DNA from: Synechococcus sp. ROS8604
GTDB taxonomy: Bacteria; Cyanobacteriota; Cyanobacteriia; PCC-6307; Cyanobiaceae
Direction of reading: 5' to 3'
Length of the DNA: 64,000 bases
Assembly: GCF_014279655.1 (NCBI RefSeq)
Contig: NZ_CP047946.1
Span: 930,001-994,000, forward strand
The notes under the pieces are model-generated. The model worked only from the letters and a program-made list of their open reading frames with translations, was not told the DNA's origin and searched no databases. Shown here in pieces: positions 1-8,618 of this stretch (the first letter of the stretch is position 1; every line of letters begins with the position of its first letter). Both the position numbers and the translations under genes were made by a program.

Positions 1-97
1 GATTGCGGCTCGCATTGCCAAGGGCAGGGCCTATCAAGCCGAACCTGTTGTCTTAGATCCGGAGGCTGAGCAACGCCTGCAGGAGTTGCTCAGCTGA
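1..97 (+). CDS. C-terminal end of an unidentified protein
   Basis: An open frame enters from the left edge and ends at TGA 95-97. It encodes about 31 residues, mostly an amphipathic helix ending in RLQELLS. The 5' part lies outside the window, so the product cannot be named. The next gene, on the opposite strand, converges on it with a gap of about 27 bases. Confidence 0.5.
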   Translation, partial: IAARIAKGRAYQAEPVVLDPEAEQRLQELLS

Positions 98-124
98 GCC
101 GGAAGTGTCTCTATGGCGGACCGG

Positions 125-1102
125 TTACTGACCGAAGGCCACCTGACAGGCTGCATTGAGCAATTGGGCCTCATTGGCATTGAGCGGTGCTCCGCCGTTG
201 AGGGTGCCATCGCGGCAGTTGGCGTTGAAGCGCAGCGTGTCGTAACCGTTGTCGGCTTCAAAGCTCACCACATCCCCCGTGGCCGTCACGCTGGGGTAAT
301 ACAGCGTGTAATCGGAGTTGGGAACGGCGATGTAGCTCACTTGGCTGGACTGAGCTGAATTCACCAGGCTGTTGATGGTGCCAAAGGTGGCCATCCCCGC
401 GAGTCCCCAGGCGGCTGCTTGACCCGGGTACCAACCCCAGTTGTTGTAGTAAGACCCGCCATACCAGCCGTTGTTCCAGGGGCGATTGTTCGACCAGTTC
501 GATCCGCTGTACCAACCGTTGCCGTAGCGATCCCAGTTGTTCACGGCATCGCGGCGGGTCTCGGAACGATTGTTCACCCGATCATTGCGGCCGCTCTGGC
601 GTTGATCCGTGCGGCTCGTGCGTCCCTGCTGACGGGAATCAACGTTGTTGCTGCGCGAGTTTTGGCGTGTTCCCCGGTTGTCGGTGCGGCTGGTTTGACG
701 CGTATCACGGGTGCCGCTGCGCGCGCTTTGCCGATTGCTGCTCGTGCTGCTGCGCGTGCTCTGGCGGCTACCGCTGTAGGAACTGAAACCGGTGCGGCCA
801 CTGCTGGAGCGACTGCTGGAGCGGGAACCACTGCTGCGTGAACTGCTGCGTGAACCACCACTTCTGGAGCCGCCACCACTTCTGGAGCCGCCGCCACCTC
901 TGGAACCACCGCCTCTCGATCCACCGCCGCGTTGGCTGATCAGCAGCTCTTCTGTGGCAGACGTTTTCGTGGCAGACGTTGCTGGAGGCTCAACGCTGAG
1001 ACCACGATTGGGCGCAAAGGCGGAGAGGGCTGCTGCCGGTTGCAGCATCAGCAAAACGCCGATCGCTCCTGCTAAGCCTGTCTTTCTGGCTTTGCTTGTC
1101 AT
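125..1102 (-). CDS. Exported Ser/Arg/Gly-rich low-complexity protein
   Basis: A 325-residue protein with a signal-peptide-like N-terminus: a short basic stretch, then a hydrophobic core around residues 10-27. Residues about 58-195 are built almost only of Gly, Ser and Arg, then Asn/Arg/Gln, in repeats such as GGGSR and RSSSR. A Trp/Tyr/Gly/Asn-rich stretch follows near 190-235, then a globular-looking C-terminal domain of about 90 residues with two cysteines. The start overlaps the stop of the upstream gene by 4 bases, so the two are probably co-transcribed. The basic repeat suggests a cell-surface or polyanion-binding role, which is inference. I recognise no family. Codon periodicity on this strand is the best among overlapping frames. 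Confidence 0.75.
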   Translation of the reverse strand: MTSKARKTGLAGAIGVLLMLQPAAALSAFAPNRGLSVEPPATSATKTSATEELLISQRGGGSRGGGSRGGGGSRSGGGSRSGGSRSSSRSSGSRSSSRSSSGRTGFSSYSGSRQSTRSSTSSNRQSARSGTRDTRQTSRTDNRGTRQNSRSNNVDSRQQGRTSRTDQRQSGRNDRVNNRSETRRDAVNNWDRYGNGWYSGSNWSNNRPWNNGWYGGSYYNNWGWYPGQAAAWGLAGMATFGTINSLVNSAQSSQVSYIAVPNSDYTLYYPSVTATGDVVSFEADNGYDTLRFNANCRDGTLNGGAPLNANEAQLLNAACQVAFGQ

Positions 1103-1599
1103 TTTTGAATGGCCTCCATGAGGCGATCGCAGCCGTTGTCAAAGCAAGACACATCCACACGGCCGTTGCTTGCAAAGGCCAAACCGATGCGGGTGCGGCC
1201 TTGAATGGCATGACCGCCTTGGGTCAGCACATCGGCCAGAAAGGTGGGATTGTTCACGCAAAAGGCCTTGCTGTTGAAGCAAAGCTCCTCTGTTTTGAAA
1301 TTGATCGAGGCGTTTTTGACCGAGGTCCAAGGCGCGCTGTTGCTCGCCCGCCCTTCGATGCGGACGTAGGGATCTTCAATCACGCGGTAACTCACCGTGC
1401 GTGAGCCAAAGCGATGGTGATATTCCGTGGTGTCATCCACATCAATGGCCTTCACCTGGCATGAAAAGTTGGGGGAGGTTGGGGTGCTGCAGGTGGTGTC
1501 GAGCACGTAAAGCTCCTCGGCAAATACCGCTGGAGCACCAAGGCCGCTGCAGAGCGCCAGCAGAGCTGTCAGCACCTTGCTTCGTTTGGAAACAAGCAT
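1099..1599 (-). CDS. Exported hypothetical protein
   Basis: About 166 residues when started at the ATG giving MLVSKRSKV; a start 12 codons upstream is also open. I prefer the shorter form because it gives a normal signal peptide: basic residues, a Leu/Ala core, and a likely cleavage site after AVFA. The mature part has six cysteines, which suggests disulfides in the periplasm or outside the cell. It overlaps by 4 bases the Ser/Arg-rich exported protein downstream, so the two probably form an operon of secreted proteins. Function unknown. Confidence 0.7.
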   Translation of the reverse strand: MLVSKRSKVLTALLALCSGLGAPAVFAEELYVLDTTCSTPTSPNFSCQVKAIDVDDTTEYHHRFGSRTVSYRVIEDPYVRIEGRASNSAPWTSVKNASINFKTEELCFNSKAFCVNNPTFLADVLTQGGHAIQGRTRIGLAFASNGRVDVSCFDNGCDRLMEAIQK

Positions 1600-1664
1600 G
1601 AAAAGGGTGAGTGCGCAGAGGGATATGACCTCCATCCCTTCAAGATGGCCACAGCGAGAGCGGT

Positions 1665-1943
1665 GTGGTGAAAATGTGCACCAATGGGATCAAGGAGCGT
1701 CGTCAACGCCTCCACGACATCCTGTTGGCCCTCCTGGCCCAACAGGGTGATTTAGAGCTGATGGATGTGGACAATCCCTCCGGATTGGTGGGTGGGGGCA
1801 GCCGCGATGCACCAGTGAATGCTGCCCGCTGGCTGGAGCGCAATCGCCGGGTGTTGCAGCGCTATCAAGCGCTGGTGCGTACGGCGGTCACGCTCGATGC
1901 CCTCCTTGATGCGGAAGATGGCATCGCTCAGGAACCCTCTTGA
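1665..1943 (+). CDS. Small conserved-type hypothetical protein
   Basis: Up to 92 residues from a GTG, or slightly fewer from the ATG three codons later. It is mostly helical, with Arg-rich and Leu-rich segments (LHDILLALLAQ, ERNRRVLQRYQALV) and an acidic end. No signal peptide or membrane segment. Its 3' end overlaps the converging transporter gene by 16 bases. No family recognised. Confidence 0.5.
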   Translation: MVKMCTNGIKERRQRLHDILLALLAQQGDLELMDVDNPSGLVGGGSRDAPVNAARWLERNRRVLQRYQALVRTAVTLDALLDAEDGIAQEPS

Positions 1944-3466
1944 TGCAGCAGTTGTTGCTCGCGGCCAATGATCAACAGCAGCAAGCTGATCGCAAACAGC
2001 AGCCCCGTGAGCACTGCTACAGCCAACATCGTTCCGGCTAGCCCCTGGGTGTAGGCCTCCCGCAGCAGGTGCAGCAGTTGATGAGACGCGGAACCATCAA
2101 GGGAGATCGGGCTATTGCGTAAAAACAAACGAATCTGTTCGTCGACTTGAGGCAGATGCTCCAAGCCAAGGCCTGCGGCTTGCATGCGGCTGTGCAGATC
2201 ATGGAAGCCGAAGCCGCTGATCATGGTTCCGCTGGCGGCGAGCCCAAAAGCAAAGCCCAGCTGGCCGCTGGTGGTACGAAAGGCCAGCACCGATCCAAAG
2301 CAATCCTTTGGGGCTTCCTGGACAAATAAGGCGGATTGGGGCACTGCCACAAAGGCCAGGCCGAGGCCGGCCAGCATCAAGGCTGGCAGCAGCTGCCAAT
2401 AGGGCGTTTGCACCTGCACGATGGCGAACAGGGCTAGGCCGAGCACCAGCGCCACACTGCCGCCCGCCATTAAGACCAAGGTGCGCCGGCCTGGGCCCAT
2501 CCAGCGCCCGGCATAGATCCCGGCCACACCAAAGCAGATCAGGAAGGGCAGCTGAGCCATGGCCACCGCACTGGTGCTGTAGCCCTGGACCAGTTGCCAG
2601 AAGTTGCTGGTTTGCAGCTGCACCACGGCTTGGGCCACATTCCAGCCGATCCCGTTGATCACCGCGGCGGCAAAGAAACCGCGCAGGTAGAGCCGGGGCG
2701 GAAACATCGGTTTTCGGCTGCGTCGCTCCAGGAAGATGTGCAGCACGAACAAGAGCAGTCCACTGCTGGCCGGCAGCCAGAAGCTGGGGCTGCGCAGCCC
2801 TAGGGCTGCGTGGTTGATGCCAAATAGGAACAGCACCATCGCAAGTGCGATGCTCCCAAGGCCAGGGAGGTCGGGCTTGAGGGAGCGATTGCCTGGAATC
2901 GTTGGCAGCAATGCGGGTAAGAGCAGCAGGCTGGCGCTGCAAATCATTGGCACCAACAAAAAAGACAGGCGCCAATGGATCGTGGCCATCCAGCCACCAA
3001 GCAGGGAGCCGCTGATGAAGCCCACCACGATCAGCAGGTTCCAGAGGCCGAGGGCGGCGCTCACGCCAGCGGTTGGCGTCACGAAGCGCACGCTGGCAAA
3101 GGTGCTGGTGAGCACTGAGCCGAGGGCGATGCCGGTGAGGGCACGGCCGAGTAGGAACAGCCCTGCCTCGCCCGCCAGCATTGAAAGAAGATTCCCCACC
3201 ACCGCGAGCAGCAGGGAGGCCGCCAGCACCCTTCGCCGGCCAAAACGGTCGCCGAAAAAGCCCATCGCCAGCACCGATGCGGCTTGGGCCAGGGTCGACA
3301 CGCTGGCGCCGAGGGCCAAGACAGCGCCATGCATCTGCAGGGCATCGCTGGCTTTCACCAAGGCGATATTGGCCACGCTGGGGTCGATCAGCTGCAGGCT
3401 GGCGAGGATGCCCAGATAGGGGATGCAAGCCAGTGATTGCAATTCCCTTAAACTTCCTACTCTCAC
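1928..3466 (-). CDS. MFS transporter, DHA2-like drug or metabolite exporter
   Basis: A 512-residue integral membrane protein with 13-14 predicted hydrophobic segments, typical of the 14-helix DHA2 (EmrB/QacA-like) branch of the major facilitator superfamily. The loop after the second helix carries the MFS motif A form GDRFGRRR at about residues 72-79. Family knowledge predicts proton-driven export across the inner membrane; the substrate cannot be read from sequence. It is divergent from the glucosidase gene downstream on the other strand, about 170 bases away. The N-terminus is short before helix 1, so the start is reasonable. Confidence 0.85.
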   Translation of the reverse strand: MRVGSLRELQSLACIPYLGILASLQLIDPSVANIALVKASDALQMHGAVLALGASVSTLAQAASVLAMGFFGDRFGRRRVLAASLLLAVVGNLLSMLAGEAGLFLLGRALTGIALGSVLTSTFASVRFVTPTAGVSAALGLWNLLIVVGFISGSLLGGWMATIHWRLSFLLVPMICSASLLLLPALLPTIPGNRSLKPDLPGLGSIALAMVLFLFGINHAALGLRSPSFWLPASSGLLLFVLHIFLERRSRKPMFPPRLYLRGFFAAAVINGIGWNVAQAVVQLQTSNFWQLVQGYSTSAVAMAQLPFLICFGVAGIYAGRWMGPGRRTLVLMAGGSVALVLGLALFAIVQVQTPYWQLLPALMLAGLGLAFVAVPQSALFVQEAPKDCFGSVLAFRTTSGQLGFAFGLAASGTMISGFGFHDLHSRMQAAGLGLEHLPQVDEQIRLFLRNSPISLDGSASHQLLHLLREAYTQGLAGTMLAVAVLTGLLFAISLLLLIIGREQQLLHQEGS

Positions 3467-3638
3467 TGGGTTTTCACGCGTTCTTCATCAGGTCTTGGTC
3501 AACGGCCAAAGGGGCTGGCTATTGCTGCCGATGACCCTTTGACGGATGCAGGGGTGAAGGGTTCAGGCGTCTTGCTCCTAGCAAGGCCCTGGCTCTTCTG
3601 GCCAGCTCTGGCAATCTGGGTCCACTTTCGGCCTCTGC

Positions 3639-6140
3639 ATGGCACCGCTCGGACTGTCCGCATTGCGTTCACGGCTGAGCCGCGGCTCATCAGGGAAGGG
3701 TTGGCAACCACCAGAAGCCAGCTGGAGCCGCTCCTTTGGTTTGGGCTGGTCGTCTCCGTTCACGGTGCGCTACGCCAGCAATCTCGACGACGGTCCCTGG
3801 CATGGGATGCCCCTAGGGGGCTTTGGAGCCGGTTGCATTGGCCGCAGCTCCCGTGGCGATTTCAACCTTTGGCACCTCGATGGCGGTGAGCATTGGTACG
3901 GCAGCATCCCTGATTGCCAATTTGCGCTCTGGGAACAGCAAGGCGATCAGGTGCGCGTGCATGCCTTGGCCACAGAACCAAAGCGTGATCACTCCAGGCC
4001 GGAGTCAGGCAAGCCGCTGAGCAGCTGGCAGTGGTATCCCGCCAGCACGGAGGAGAGCAGCACCGGCACCTATGCCGCTCGCTATCCCCTGAGTTGGAAC
4101 CACTACGAAGGGGTGTTTCGTGCCCAGGTGAGTTGTGAGGCGTTCAGCCCGATCCTTCCGGGTGATTACCAACGCAGCAGTTATCCGGTGGCGGTGTTCC
4201 GCTGGACGATCAGCAACCCCACCAACAAGCCCTTAGAGCTGTCGTTGCTGCTGAGTTGGCGCAACACGGTGGGTTGGTTCACCAATACTGATGCCTCGGC
4301 GGAGGTGCACTTCCGTGATGACGGCAGCCCCGAGCACAACTACGCCCCAGCGATTGGAGCTGGCGAGGGCCAGAGCAACCGCTGGATCGATGCCGATGGC
4401 CTAAGCGGGGTGCTGCTCGATGGCAAGCGCTCAACGCCGTTGGCGGAAGGGGAAGGGCAGTGGTGTCTGGCCCTGCCAGACAGGCTGGAGGGTGTGGAGC
4501 TGATGCGCTGCAGCCGCTGGGATCCCAGTGGTGATGGCGCCGAGCTCTGGCAGCCGTTTGCCACGGATGGGGTGATCCCCAACAGCAATAACGATCGCGC
4601 CAGTCGTAAGGGCGAACACGCCAGTGCGGCGATCGCCGTGAAATTCACCCTGGCGCCGGGTGAAACCCGAGAGATTCCGGTGGCGATCAGCTGGGATCTG
4701 CCGGTCACGAGCTTTGCGACGGGCGTGCGCGACCTGCGCCGCTACAGCGATTTTTATGGCGCCGATGGTTGCCAGGCGGCGGCGATTGCGGCAGAAGCAC
4801 TGCGCGATTGGACGTCTTGGCACGAGCAAATCGAAGCTTGGCAAGCGCCGGTGTTGGCGCGTAAGGAGCTCCCCGAGGAGCTGCGCATGGCGCTGTTCAA
4901 CGAGCTCTACGACCTCGCCAGTGGCGGCAGCCTCTGGACGGCCGCCACCTCCAAGGATCCCTACGGCCGCTTCGGGGTGCTGGAGTGCCTCGACTACGCC
5001 TGGTACGAAAGCCTTGATGTGCGTTTGTACGGTTCCTTTGCCCTGCTCCAGCTCTGGCCGGAGCTGGATAAGGCGGTGATTCGCAGCTTTGCCCGAGCGA
5101 TTCCGGCGGCCGATGCCACCCAACGGCCGATCGGTTGGTATTTCACCCAAGGCCGCGGCCGGGTGGAGGCGGACCGCAAGGTGAAAGGGGCCACACCTCA
5201 TGATTTGGGGGCACCAAATGAGGTGCCGTTTGATGCCACCAACTACACCGCCTATCAGGACTGCAATCTCTGGAAAGATCTCGCCAGTGACTACGTGCTG
5301 CAGGTGTGGCGCACGTTCAAATTGGCTCCCACCGGAGAAGACCTCAGTTTTCTGGCGGAGTGCTGGCCTGCGGCAGTGCAGGCCCTGCACTACCTCAAGC
5401 AATTTGATGTGAATGACGATGGCCTGCCCGATAACGGCGGGGCGCCGGATCAAACCTTTGATGATTGGCCGCTCAAGGGGGTGAGTGCCTATTGCGGTGC
5501 GCTCTGGATTGCGGCCCTGGAAGCTGCGTTAGCGATGGCGCAACGGCTGCAGCTGGAGTTGGGATTGGAGACCGGCGATGAGCAGCACACCTTTAGTGGT
5601 TGGCTGGAGCAATCCCGCGCCAATTTTGATGCGCTGCTGTGGAACGGCGAGTACTACGACATCGATGCCGAAAGCGGCACGCCGGTGGTGATGGCCGATC
5701 AGCTTTGCGGTGATTTCTATGCGCGTTTGCTGGAGTTACCGCCGGTGGTGAGTGAGGCCAACAGCCGCAGCACCTTGAAGGCGGTAAAGGAAGCCTGCTT
5801 TGACAACTTTGCTGGTGGATCGCTCGGGGTGGCCAATGGCTTGCGCCGTGATGGCACGCCCTTGGATCCAAATGGCACCCATCCTTTGGAGGTGTGGACG
5901 GGGATCAACTTTGGAATTGCCAGCTATTACCGCTTGATGGGTGAAAGCAAAACCGCAGAAGCGATCTGCTCCGCGGTGGTGACCCAGGTGTATTCAGGCG
6001 GATTGCAATTCCGCACCCCGGAAGCGATCACGGCCGTGAATACCTTCCGGGCTTGCCACTACCTGCGGGCGATGGCGATCTGGGGCCTCTGGGCCACGCA
6101 CACCGATTGGGAACCGATTCCGGGCTCGCAGAGGGGATGA
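3639..6140 (+). CDS. GH116-family beta-glucosidase (GBA2-like)
   Basis: An 833-residue protein matching the bile-acid beta-glucosidase / non-lysosomal glucosylceramidase type, glycoside hydrolase family 116. The N-terminal beta-sandwich begins with the family signature PLGGFGAGCIGRSSRGDF near residues 55-73. The C-terminal (alpha/alpha)6 domain holds the likely nucleophile Glu449 in GVLECLDYAW and the DQTFDDW motif at 604-610, which carries the acid/base aspartate. Both are intact. There is no signal peptide, so it is probably cytoplasmic. The substrate in picocyanobacteria is not known; a glucosylglycerol-like or glucosylated lipid substrate is only a guess. The 3' end abuts a decayed toxin-antitoxin remnant. 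Confidence 0.9.
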   Translation: MAPLGLSALRSRLSRGSSGKGWQPPEASWSRSFGLGWSSPFTVRYASNLDDGPWHGMPLGGFGAGCIGRSSRGDFNLWHLDGGEHWYGSIPDCQFALWEQQGDQVRVHALATEPKRDHSRPESGKPLSSWQWYPASTEESSTGTYAARYPLSWNHYEGVFRAQVSCEAFSPILPGDYQRSSYPVAVFRWTISNPTNKPLELSLLLSWRNTVGWFTNTDASAEVHFRDDGSPEHNYAPAIGAGEGQSNRWIDADGLSGVLLDGKRSTPLAEGEGQWCLALPDRLEGVELMRCSRWDPSGDGAELWQPFATDGVIPNSNNDRASRKGEHASAAIAVKFTLAPGETREIPVAISWDLPVTSFATGVRDLRRYSDFYGADGCQAAAIAAEALRDWTSWHEQIEAWQAPVLARKELPEELRMALFNELYDLASGGSLWTAATSKDPYGRFGVLECLDYAWYESLDVRLYGSFALLQLWPELDKAVIRSFARAIPAADATQRPIGWYFTQGRGRVEADRKVKGATPHDLGAPNEVPFDATNYTAYQDCNLWKDLASDYVLQVWRTFKLAPTGEDLSFLAECWPAAVQALHYLKQFDVNDDGLPDNGGAPDQTFDDWPLKGVSAYCGALWIAALEAALAMAQRLQLELGLETGDEQHTFSGWLEQSRANFDALLWNGEYYDIDAESGTPVVMADQLCGDFYARLLELPPVVSEANSRSTLKAVKEACFDNFAGGSLGVANGLRRDGTPLDPNGTHPLEVWTGINFGIASYYRLMGESKTAEAICSAVVTQVYSGGLQFRTPEAITAVNTFRACHYLRAMAIWGLWATHTDWEPIPGSQRG

Positions 6141-6141
6141 T

Positions 6142-6335
6142 TTGGCTTCGATTGTCTTGACTGAAATGCACAGGCGCATCGATGCCAAGCGCGGCAATGC
6201 CGTGTTGGTGGCGGAAGAAGATTGGAAGGCGATGCAAGAAACTCTTATCTCTCCTCGATTCCCGGCATGCTGGAGTCGATCCTGGAAGGGATGGCAGCAC
6301 CAGAATCCGCGCTCAGTGAGCCCCCTGGCTGGTGA
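6142..6335 (+). pseudogene. Remnant of a YefM/Phd-type antitoxin gene
   Basis: The stretch reads KRGNAVLVAEEDWKAMQETL in one frame, a hallmark of YefM antitoxins, then shifts by one base near 6244-6250. The typical tail IPGMLESILEGMAAPES follows in the second frame, ending at TGA 6333-6335. Restoring one T in the CTTATCT stretch would join ETL to YLSSIPG. The N-terminal DNA-binding part is also damaged: only a few residues precede the conserved core, with no clear start. A toxin remnant follows at once, so this is a dead type II module. Confidence 0.75.
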
Positions 6336-6359
6336 GCTAGCCAGTGCCTCTCCCTCTTA

Positions 6360-6443
6360 ATGAAGCCTTGGTTGGAGATTTCAAGGGTGCTGGCAGACGA
6401 GCAGATCGTGAAGGTGTTGAGGGTTTGGAGTCATGACGCATGA
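6360..6443 (+). pseudogene. C-terminal remnant of a Txe/YoeB/RelE-family toxin
   Basis: An in-frame run of 27 codons ends at TGA 6441-6443 and gives VLADEQIVKVLRVWSHDA, matching the last beta-strands of Txe/YoeB-type mRNA interferases (pattern of a KV-x-x-WSHYE-like ending). The first roughly 60 residues of a normal toxin are missing. It lies directly behind the YefM antitoxin remnant, in the order normal for yefM-yoeB. The ATG at 6360 is probably chance. Confidence 0.65.
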
Positions 6444-6487
6444 GGATTGGTCTGGCCTGCATTCTCTGCACGCCATAGGGTTTGAGC

Positions 6488-6858
6488 ATGCTTGCGACTG
6501 GAACCACAACCAAGACTTCTGTGGCCGCGATCCGAGAGCGGAAACGGGAGGAGCGGATCCAAGCACTCAGAAGCCAAGCCGGCTTGCTGCTTTCTCATTT
6601 TGATGGGTGCAGTCTCTGGTTGTTTGGCTCCTTGGCGCGAGGAGATTGGGATGCGTTTTCTGATGTAGACGTGCTTGCTGTCGGCCGGGATCGGGGATGT
6701 GCTGATGTGCTGATCGATTGGCCGATCAGGTTCTCACCTGCGGGATGGCGGATGACGTGATCGCGCTCACCGACAGGAAGTGGCAGGAGCTGCGCCAGGG
6801 GCATGCCCCCTACTGGCGTGCGATCGCTGCAGATAGCGTGTGCCTCGGCGATCGATGA
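6488..6858 (+). pseudogene. Frameshifted minimal nucleotidyltransferase (MNT-like)
   Basis: The first frame encodes a helical N-terminus and the nucleotidyltransferase motif LFGSLARGDWDAFSDVDV, with the G-S and D-x-D metal-binding residues. It then runs into a TGA near 6759 after a shift close to 6720. The next frame continues with plausible family sequence (VLTCGMADDVIALTDRKW to the end LGDR, stop 6856-6858). Such proteins often pair with HEPN partners in type VII toxin-antitoxin systems. An ATG overlapping the stop (ATGA) begins a 16-codon ORF that dies quickly, perhaps the lost partner. A sequencing error is possible, but neighbours are decayed too. Confidence 0.7.
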
Positions 6859-6922
6859 GCGCACGGATCGAAGCAACGGTGCAGTGCAGAGGAGCCCAGC
6901 AATAACAACGCAAATCGCCTCT

Positions 6923-7685
6923 CAATCGTCGCTGCCTCGGGCAGGTTCAAGCCTGTTCAGCAACATCGGGGTTGTTGGATCTGCTTTATGTGGCCCGCGA
7001 GCCGTTCAGCCGCGGCGAGGAATTTAAGGCGCAGAGCCGAGAGGAGATGGAGGGGGCCTTCATCGGCTTTTGCCGCGGAGGACTGGAGGGCTATGCCAGT
7101 GCCCTCACGGATAAGCCCTGGCTGTTGGATAAAAGCCGCGGTTGGAGTGTGCATGACGCCTTTCTGGATGCGTTTTATCCCAACCCCAAAATTGTGTGCA
7201 TGATCCGTGATCCCCTCGACATTCTCTGTTCGATGGAGCGCAATTTTCGCAAGGCAGGCTTGCGTGATCCAGGGATGGTGAATCACAGCGAGATGCTGAA
7301 CACCAGCCTGGAGAAACGTTTGGATCATTGGGTGGTCTCGCCGCCGGTGGGTTTGGCAATGGAACGGTTGCAGGAAACGTTGTGCCAGGGCATCGATCAA
7401 CAGATGTTGTTCATTCGCTATGGGGATTTATGTGCTAACCCGCGTTTAGAACTTGAGCGTTTTTATTCCTATTTGGGACTCCCTTATTGCGCCAATCACG
7501 ATTTCAATCATGTGGAGCAAATCACTGTTGAAGATGATGAGGTGTATGGGGTGTTTGGTGATCATCAGATTCGCCACAATGTGGCACCACAGGCCAGCCA
7601 GGCTTTAGAGGTGTTTGGGCCGGGCTTATGCGATTGGATTCGGGAGCGCTACGGATGGTTTTATGAAAGATTTGGCATTGATTGA
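6923..7685 (+). pseudogene. Sulfotransferase-family gene with deleted or shifted N-terminus
   Basis: From about 6970 to TGA 7683-7685 a long frame encodes a sulfotransferase-like protein. It includes MIRDPLDILCSMERNF (the 3'-PAPS-binding region with R-D-P) and a C-terminal part ending YERFGID. The usual N-terminal 5'-phosphosulfate loop (LPRSGST-like) is not in this frame. It appears just upstream in another frame as SLPRAGSSLFSNI at about 6926-6965. Roughly 20 codons between the loop and LLDLLYV seem to be lost together with the frame. The open part could be translated from TTG 6972 or ATG 7048 but would lack the cofactor loop, so I call it broken. Without damage it would sulfate a glycan or small molecule. 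Confidence 0.65.
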
Positions 7686-7868
7686 GTTTAAGTGTCTATT
7701 GCTCAATGGCTAAAAAGTTCCGAGAACTTTGCATAATTAACCAGCTATTAGTGATCAGAGAAGACTGTTGCCTGGCAGAGGAGGTGGCTGTTAGGGTTCA
7801 AAGTGTGTCTGTCTTTAAAAAGGTGAGTCAACGGTTTGAGCTTGTGCATGGAGGGGTGGGAGGAATAA

Positions 7869-8618
7869 TTATGAATCCTTTTCCTGATCCTTGACATAGT
7901 TAAAGAATTTGGAGGTTCGGTTGTCAAAACTCCACTCCCAATCTTCTCGTTTGCGAATGATGATGCAGTTATGTGCAAACTCGACAGATGCCACCGCATC
8001 ACAAGTGTTCTTTGTTAGACCTGCATCACGTAATCTCGATAACGTTGATTCTCGATCAGAAATGGCGAGGAATTCTCTATTGATCCAATCAACAAGAAGT
8101 TTCATGGCTGCCATCAGTGATCGAGAATTGTAAAGTCCGTATTGAGTTTGATAGCCATAGAGGGATCCTCTCCGCCAGTACGAGACCTCGATGTCCTCAA
8201 GGATATAAATGCCGCCAGGTTGCAGGACCCTATCAAAGAAACAGTTAAATGTGAGGAGTTGGTGCTCAGGAATGTGAGACCCGTCATCGATCACGGCAAA
8301 GGCTTTTCCTATTTTGTTGCCAAGCAATTGCAATTGCTTGGCATTGCTTTGATCGCATTGATGAATGAGATAGCGATTCCCTTTAGCCTGCATGTTGATG
8401 TCAATGCCATGGATAAAAGCATGGGGAAAGTATTGATGCCACAGTTCCAGGCTTTTTCCTTCGTCAATGCCAATCTCTACTAGATTTCCTTGGGAAAAGC
8501 GAAAGCGGTCGAGATAATACGGATAAAAAAGGTGGTAGCCATGATGATGAAATTTATCGCTTCCAGATGCTTCAGCAGCTGCAGAAAAATCACTGGGAAC
8601 TGAGGATTCCATTGTCAC
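7869..8618 (-). CDS. Class I SAM-dependent methyltransferase-like protein
   Basis: About 249 residues. The SAM-binding motif I is NLVEIGIDEGKS at about residues 45-56. It is followed by HGIDIN (acidic residue ending strand 2) and AFAVIDDGSHIPEHQ, as in MycE/TylF-like or cephalosporin-hydroxylase-like methyltransferases. The DDGSH motif often binds a metal. It overlaps the upstream glycosyltransferase-like gene by 4 bases (ATGA), so the pair is an operon, probably modifying surface polysaccharide or a sugar; this is inference from context. G+C is lower than in flanking core genes, which suggests transfer. Confidence 0.75.
   Translation of the reverse strand: MTMESSVPSDFSAAAEASGSDKFHHHGYHLFYPYYLDRFRFSQGNLVEIGIDEGKSLELWHQYFPHAFIHGIDINMQAKGNRYLIHQCDQSNAKQLQLLGNKIGKAFAVIDDGSHIPEHQLLTFNCFFDRVLQPGGIYILEDIEVSYWRRGSLYGYQTQYGLYNSRSLMAAMKLLVDWINREFLAISDRESTLSRLRDAGLTKNTCDAVASVEFAHNCIIIRKREDWEWSFDNRTSKFFNYVKDQEKDS

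Noticed and set aside
419-841. Plus-strand Ala/Val-rich open frame over the Gly/Ser/Arg gene
   Set aside because: Its composition simply mirrors the antisense of the Ser/Arg repeat, with no motif.
2199-3428. Long frame inside the DHA2-type transporter gene
   Set aside because: Arg/Pro/Ala-rich shadow of the transporter, with no hydrophobic pattern of its own.
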